From NCBI GenBank assembly GCA_041918255.1, contig JAYRWD010000004.1, positions 1 through 64,000 of the forward strand: a DNA stretch of 64,000 bases, written 5' to 3'. The stretch comes from JAYRWD01 sp041918255. GTDB taxonomy: Bacteria; Patescibacteriota; Dojkabacteria; B142; WJKM01. This document shows positions 61,245 to 64,000 of this stretch, piece by piece (position 1 is the stretch's first letter; each line of letters starts with the position of its first letter). Both the position numbers and the translations under genes were made by a program. The notes under the pieces were generated by a model. The model worked only from the letters and a program-made list of their open reading frames with translations, had not been told where the DNA came from and ran no database searches.

Positions 61245-64000
61245 TCAGGAGCTTGTATCGCAGAATCTTAAAAGTTCAGCTGGAGTTAGAGTCTCTGAAA
61301 GCTTTCCATTAAAGTTTTTTAATCCTTTGAGTGCTAGAGTCTGACCGTATCCGCTTAGCTTAATTGCGGTCGACGAACCCGAAGTGTTTTGATTCTCCAA
61401 TACCAGCATATCTGTGATAGTAAGTGAGGGAGGAAGTGTGTTTAGATTATTCTGATTTAGTAAAGAACAATCAAGCGATAATGTAGGTATCATATATGCT
61501 TGTGCTGTTGTATCAGTCGAAGTTTTGGGAAAATATATTCCTTCCTTGTCGGATTCGGTATCGGGTTGAATAGTTGGAGTTGTCTCAGCGGATATTTGGA
61601 TTATTTGCGCAAGAGTGGGTATGATAGTCGCAAAAGAGATTGCTATCATTACTGCCACTAGGTAGCCAGATATGTCAGTGAGAGGCTGGGTGAGAAAATC
61701 TAGAAGAGATTTAAGCACTTTGTACAACTGGTACATGTTTACTATATTTTCGATTCCAAGTAGAGAATTTTCGACTTTATCAAAGGATTTGTCTATGAGG
61801 CTGCCTAACCGCATTGTAATGGATTTGTCACCACCTACTGAAACTAATCCGCTTAACAATCCATGGGTAGCAAGAAATCCGACTGGGCCTGTACCGGTAA
61901 GGAAACCAACTAATAACGATACGCCAGTGATTGCCACACCTAGGCCAGCGGCGGCGATAAGACCACCTGCGGTGATTGCCGTACCGGTGAGTAAGCTAAA
62001 GGCTACATAAGTTCCAACAGTAATTAGCGGCGCTAGTTTGATATGAAGCGGTAGGAATTTTGCTGCTAGTATGAATTTGGACAGGAAACCTCCGAGACTA
62101 ACGGTACCAGTGAGATAGCCTGAGACACCCAAAAGATTCAAAAGCCCTCGGGTACCTTGAAGCCCGAATAATGTCGAGCCGGCTTGTTCTTTCCAGATAT
62201 TCCCCCACCCTTTAAACTGATTATTTTGATCGTATAGAATATTTTCGATAGTACTAGCGCCTGTGACTACATCTACCATAGCGAAGGCGGGAAACTTCTG
62301 TAGAAGATGCAATCTTGACAATAATCCCTCTCCCCCTGTCGTTGCTATTTTAATCGCCATCCGATCAGCAATTTCGTGGTATACCATTTTCGTTGTCGTG
62401 GCGGCAACAGATGCTCCTATGCCAAGCCATAAGGGACTGCCTATTCCAAAACGGCTTGCAACCGCAGCACCAATTCCGAAGGATACGGCTCCGACGCCAA
62501 AGCTTTTAAAAGCATTGTGCCATCTCCTTAGGGCCTTTGAATTGATCAAATTATCGATACCCTTCTCCTCTATCAGAGCTTTCACAATCTCTCGATTCGC
62601 GGGATTTTTGATCCACGAAAGTTCTCCCAACCCGTTTCTCAGTTCAGCCATGTTTTCGATATTGTGCAACGAGAGACGTACATTGAGTTTGTTTAGCCAA
62701 TTAAATTGGCTGAATTGTTTGGCGGTGGACAGGGATATTGAAGTTGCCCTCTTCATATATTCCGTTGTTGTTCCGACTGCGGAACCTAATAATAAACCCC
62801 CTTTCAAAGCAGTAACAACTGAAAGAGACGGAAGGATTTCAGGACTGATTGCAACTGCTAAAGCAATTGACAATGAAGATGGAATACCGGTTTTTGCAAT
62901 CCCCCAAAATGCATTTTGGATTAAGCTTTTTCCTTCAAGTAATCCTCTAATTGGACCGCTTTCGGTAAAGGTATTCCATTTGCCCGAAATGCCAGTTTTG
63001 ATGGCGCTTAGTTTGCTATTTGCTGTCTCGGCAGCTCGTATGCCTCCACCTATGACCCGCACCGATTTGAGATAAGTCTTTGCGTCCGAAAAGGCTCTTG
63101 TGATTCTTCCACCTACCATATCTTTTACTGCATCTGCCGCGGCTGAGAACAGCCGTTTTTTCCTACGTTTTTCTTTCAACTTTTGTATGAAAGTGTGCTT
63201 TATCGAACCCTCTTTAAATTTATTTTCTAAGTGATCTAATCCGCTTGAAATATGCCTTTCGATAAGTTTGTGTTTGAGGTATCTATATGTCGCGGAACGT
63301 GGTGGACCATAAGTTTTCGTCAGCTCAGCCAAAACTTTTCTTTGTGTGGAAGATAGTTTCTTGATATAGCTTTGCGGAAGTTGTGCGTCATAGAGATGCA
63401 GAATTGCTCTAGGGTCAAGAGGACCTGAAAATTCTTTTCTGGTGCGTCTATACGATAATTCTTTCGTACTTTCTGTTTCCAATAAAGCATCTTGCAAACC
63501 ACCTCTATGTATTTTGGCATCTCGAGCTTCCTTAAGCTTTTCAACTGTTTCTAGAATTGCCTTATCTCTATCGCTGAGGCCTTTCTTTTTTTTCCATTTT
63601 CTACCATCTCGTCTGGCTTCAGACACTGCCGCTTGAGCTTTTCTTTCCGTTCGTTGAGAACTTTCATCTTCAGTTTGAGTTTTTTGTTTTGGCTCCTGTG
63701 TGATTTGTCCAGACTCTTGTTCCGTTTCTGCTTCGATAGAAGACTTTGCATCCTCAACGATGGAGGTTAGAGTTAGTACGTTAGGGAATTTACTTTCTTC
63801 CAGAATCAAATACAGGGGCCGCAGCAAGTGTACTTCAACCGCTACTCGCATGGTGACATCGGAAAGTATCACTCTAACTTCATCGGAATATTGTGCGTAT
63901 AGTTGTTCAAATGGACGAGATTGTTGGGCAAAGTCTCGACCTTTGAAAGCTTTCAGATTTGCTATGGTTTCTTTGGAGATAAAATCCGCGGCGACTTTAT
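61245..64000 (-). CDS. Very large membrane protein, N-terminus off the right edge
   Basis: At least 918 residues; the frame stays open to the end of the window, above the internal ATG/GTG at 63872. A charged Gln/Lys/Glu region (EAETEQESGQITQEPKQKTQ) and basic helix-rich parts are followed by four or more Gly/Ala-rich hydrophobic segments (residues about 325-700, for example AITAGGLIAAAGLGVAITGV), then a transmembrane helix and an outer C-terminal tail. I do not recognise it; the pattern could be a secretion-machinery or envelope scaffold protein. Confidence 0.65.
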   Translation of the reverse strand, partial: KVAADFISKETIANLKAFKGRDFAQQSRPFEQLYAQYSDEVRVILSDVTMRVAVEVHLLRPLYLILEESKFPNVLTLTSIVEDAKSSIEAETEQESGQITQEPKQKTQTEDESSQRTERKAQAAVSEARRDGRKWKKKKGLSDRDKAILETVEKLKEARDAKIHRGGLQDALLETESTKELSYRRTRKEFSGPLDPRAILHLYDAQLPQSYIKKLSSTQRKVLAELTKTYGPPRSATYRYLKHKLIERHISSGLDHLENKFKEGSIKHTFIQKLKEKRRKKRLFSAAADAVKDMVGGRITRAFSDAKTYLKSVRVIGGGIRAAETANSKLSAIKTGISGKWNTFTESGPIRGLLEGKSLIQNAFWGIAKTGIPSSLSIALAVAISPEILPSLSVVTALKGGLLLGSAVGTTTEYMKRATSISLSTAKQFSQFNWLNKLNVRLSLHNIENMAELRNGLGELSWIKNPANREIVKALIEEKGIDNLINSKALRRWHNAFKSFGVGAVSFGIGAAVASRFGIGSPLWLGIGASVAATTTKMVYHEIADRMAIKIATTGGEGLLSRLHLLQKFPAFAMVDVVTGASTIENILYDQNNQFKGWGNIWKEQAGSTLFGLQGTRGLLNLLGVSGYLTGTVSLGGFLSKFILAAKFLPLHIKLAPLITVGTYVAFSLLTGTAITAGGLIAAAGLGVAITGVSLLVGFLTGTGPVGFLATHGLLSGLVSVGGDKSITMRLGSLIDKSFDKVENSLLGIENIVNMYQLYKVLKSLLDFLTQPLTDISGYLVAVMIAISFATIIPTLAQIIQISAETTPTIQPDTESDKEGIYFPKTSTDTTAQAYMIPTLSLDCSLLNQNNLNTLPPSLTITDMLVLENQNTSGSSTAIKLSGYGQTLALKGLKNFNGKLSETLTPAELLRFCDTSS

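Noticed and set aside
61672..63075. Long plus-strand frames opposite the large membrane protein
   Set aside because: Shadows of the minus-strand gene, whose composition (Gly/Ala hydrophobic segments) makes antisense frames open.

Overview
The window looks like chromosome from a low-GC, small-genome bacterium. The most likely source is a member of the Candidate Phyla Radiation (Patescibacteria), of the Microgenomates / Katanobacteria / Dojkabacteria type. This placement is inferred from gene content and style: compact colinear housekeeping genes, an AlaRS that ends after its editing domain, a type IV pilus PilM-PilN-PilO set with separate prepilin genes, many surface proteins with Thr/Pro linkers, and almost no biosynthetic genes. 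TGA is used as a stop (nusB/rnc overlap as ATGA), so this is not one of the recoded CPR lineages. I cannot name the lineage without a search.

Layout. 1-2.9 kb: two exported proteins on the minus strand, a Cys-rich one cut by the window edge and one with a Tat-like signal. 3.2-5.7 kb: pilM-pilN-pilO (+). 5.7-14.1 kb: a long colinear minus-strand information-processing block (transcription order tyrS, a small membrane ORF, recG, uppP, a SpoU methyltransferase, rsmD, rpmF, nusB, rnc, rpsP, khpA). Its TyrRS carries an N-terminal B3/B4 domain of the kind that edits tRNA in PheRS. 14.1-21.7 kb: an accessory region with a DUF5661-like protein, a Nudix hydrolase, two broken EamA transporters, an ECF sigma factor with a membrane partner, small membrane/exported proteins, and a P-loop kinase flanked by long inverted repeats. 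It ends at a truncated, frameshifted tyrosine recombinase that stops against the 3' end of a tRNA-Ser gene. 21.9-26.1 kb: a class A PBP and an IS with 26-bp terminal repeats and an 8-bp target duplication.

26.4-35.1 kb: the classic thrS-infC-rpmI-rplT-pheS-pheT order (minus). A second ThrRS-like gene that has lost zinc ligands is inserted after thrS, and the whole run is preceded by a convincing T-box leader. 35.1-41 kb: a PAS histidine kinase overlapping an exported multi-domain protein, then EamA and MFS transporters and tRNA-Val. 41.1-50 kb: clpP, a DUF192 protein, mutL, two Fn3-like surface proteins with LPxTA-like tails, a DedA protein, folC and a SpoU methyltransferase. 50.2-64 kb: alaS, exported proteins, two prepilins, a cohesin-like LPKTD-tailed protein, pyrG, a solute-binding protein, a large surface protein, and a very large membrane protein running off the right edge.

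How the genes fit together. Translation is the dominant theme: four aminoacyl-tRNA synthetases plus one paralog, ribosomal proteins, IF3, RNA methyltransferases and RNase III. Cell-surface construction is second: pili, PBP, UppP and tailed surface proteins. The points most worth following are the B3/B4-TyrRS fusion, the tandem ThrRS paralog behind a T-box, the inverted-repeat-bounded kinase gene beside a dead integrase at tRNA-Ser, and the family of LPxT[A/D]-tailed surface proteins. All calls come from reading the sequence; no database search was run.
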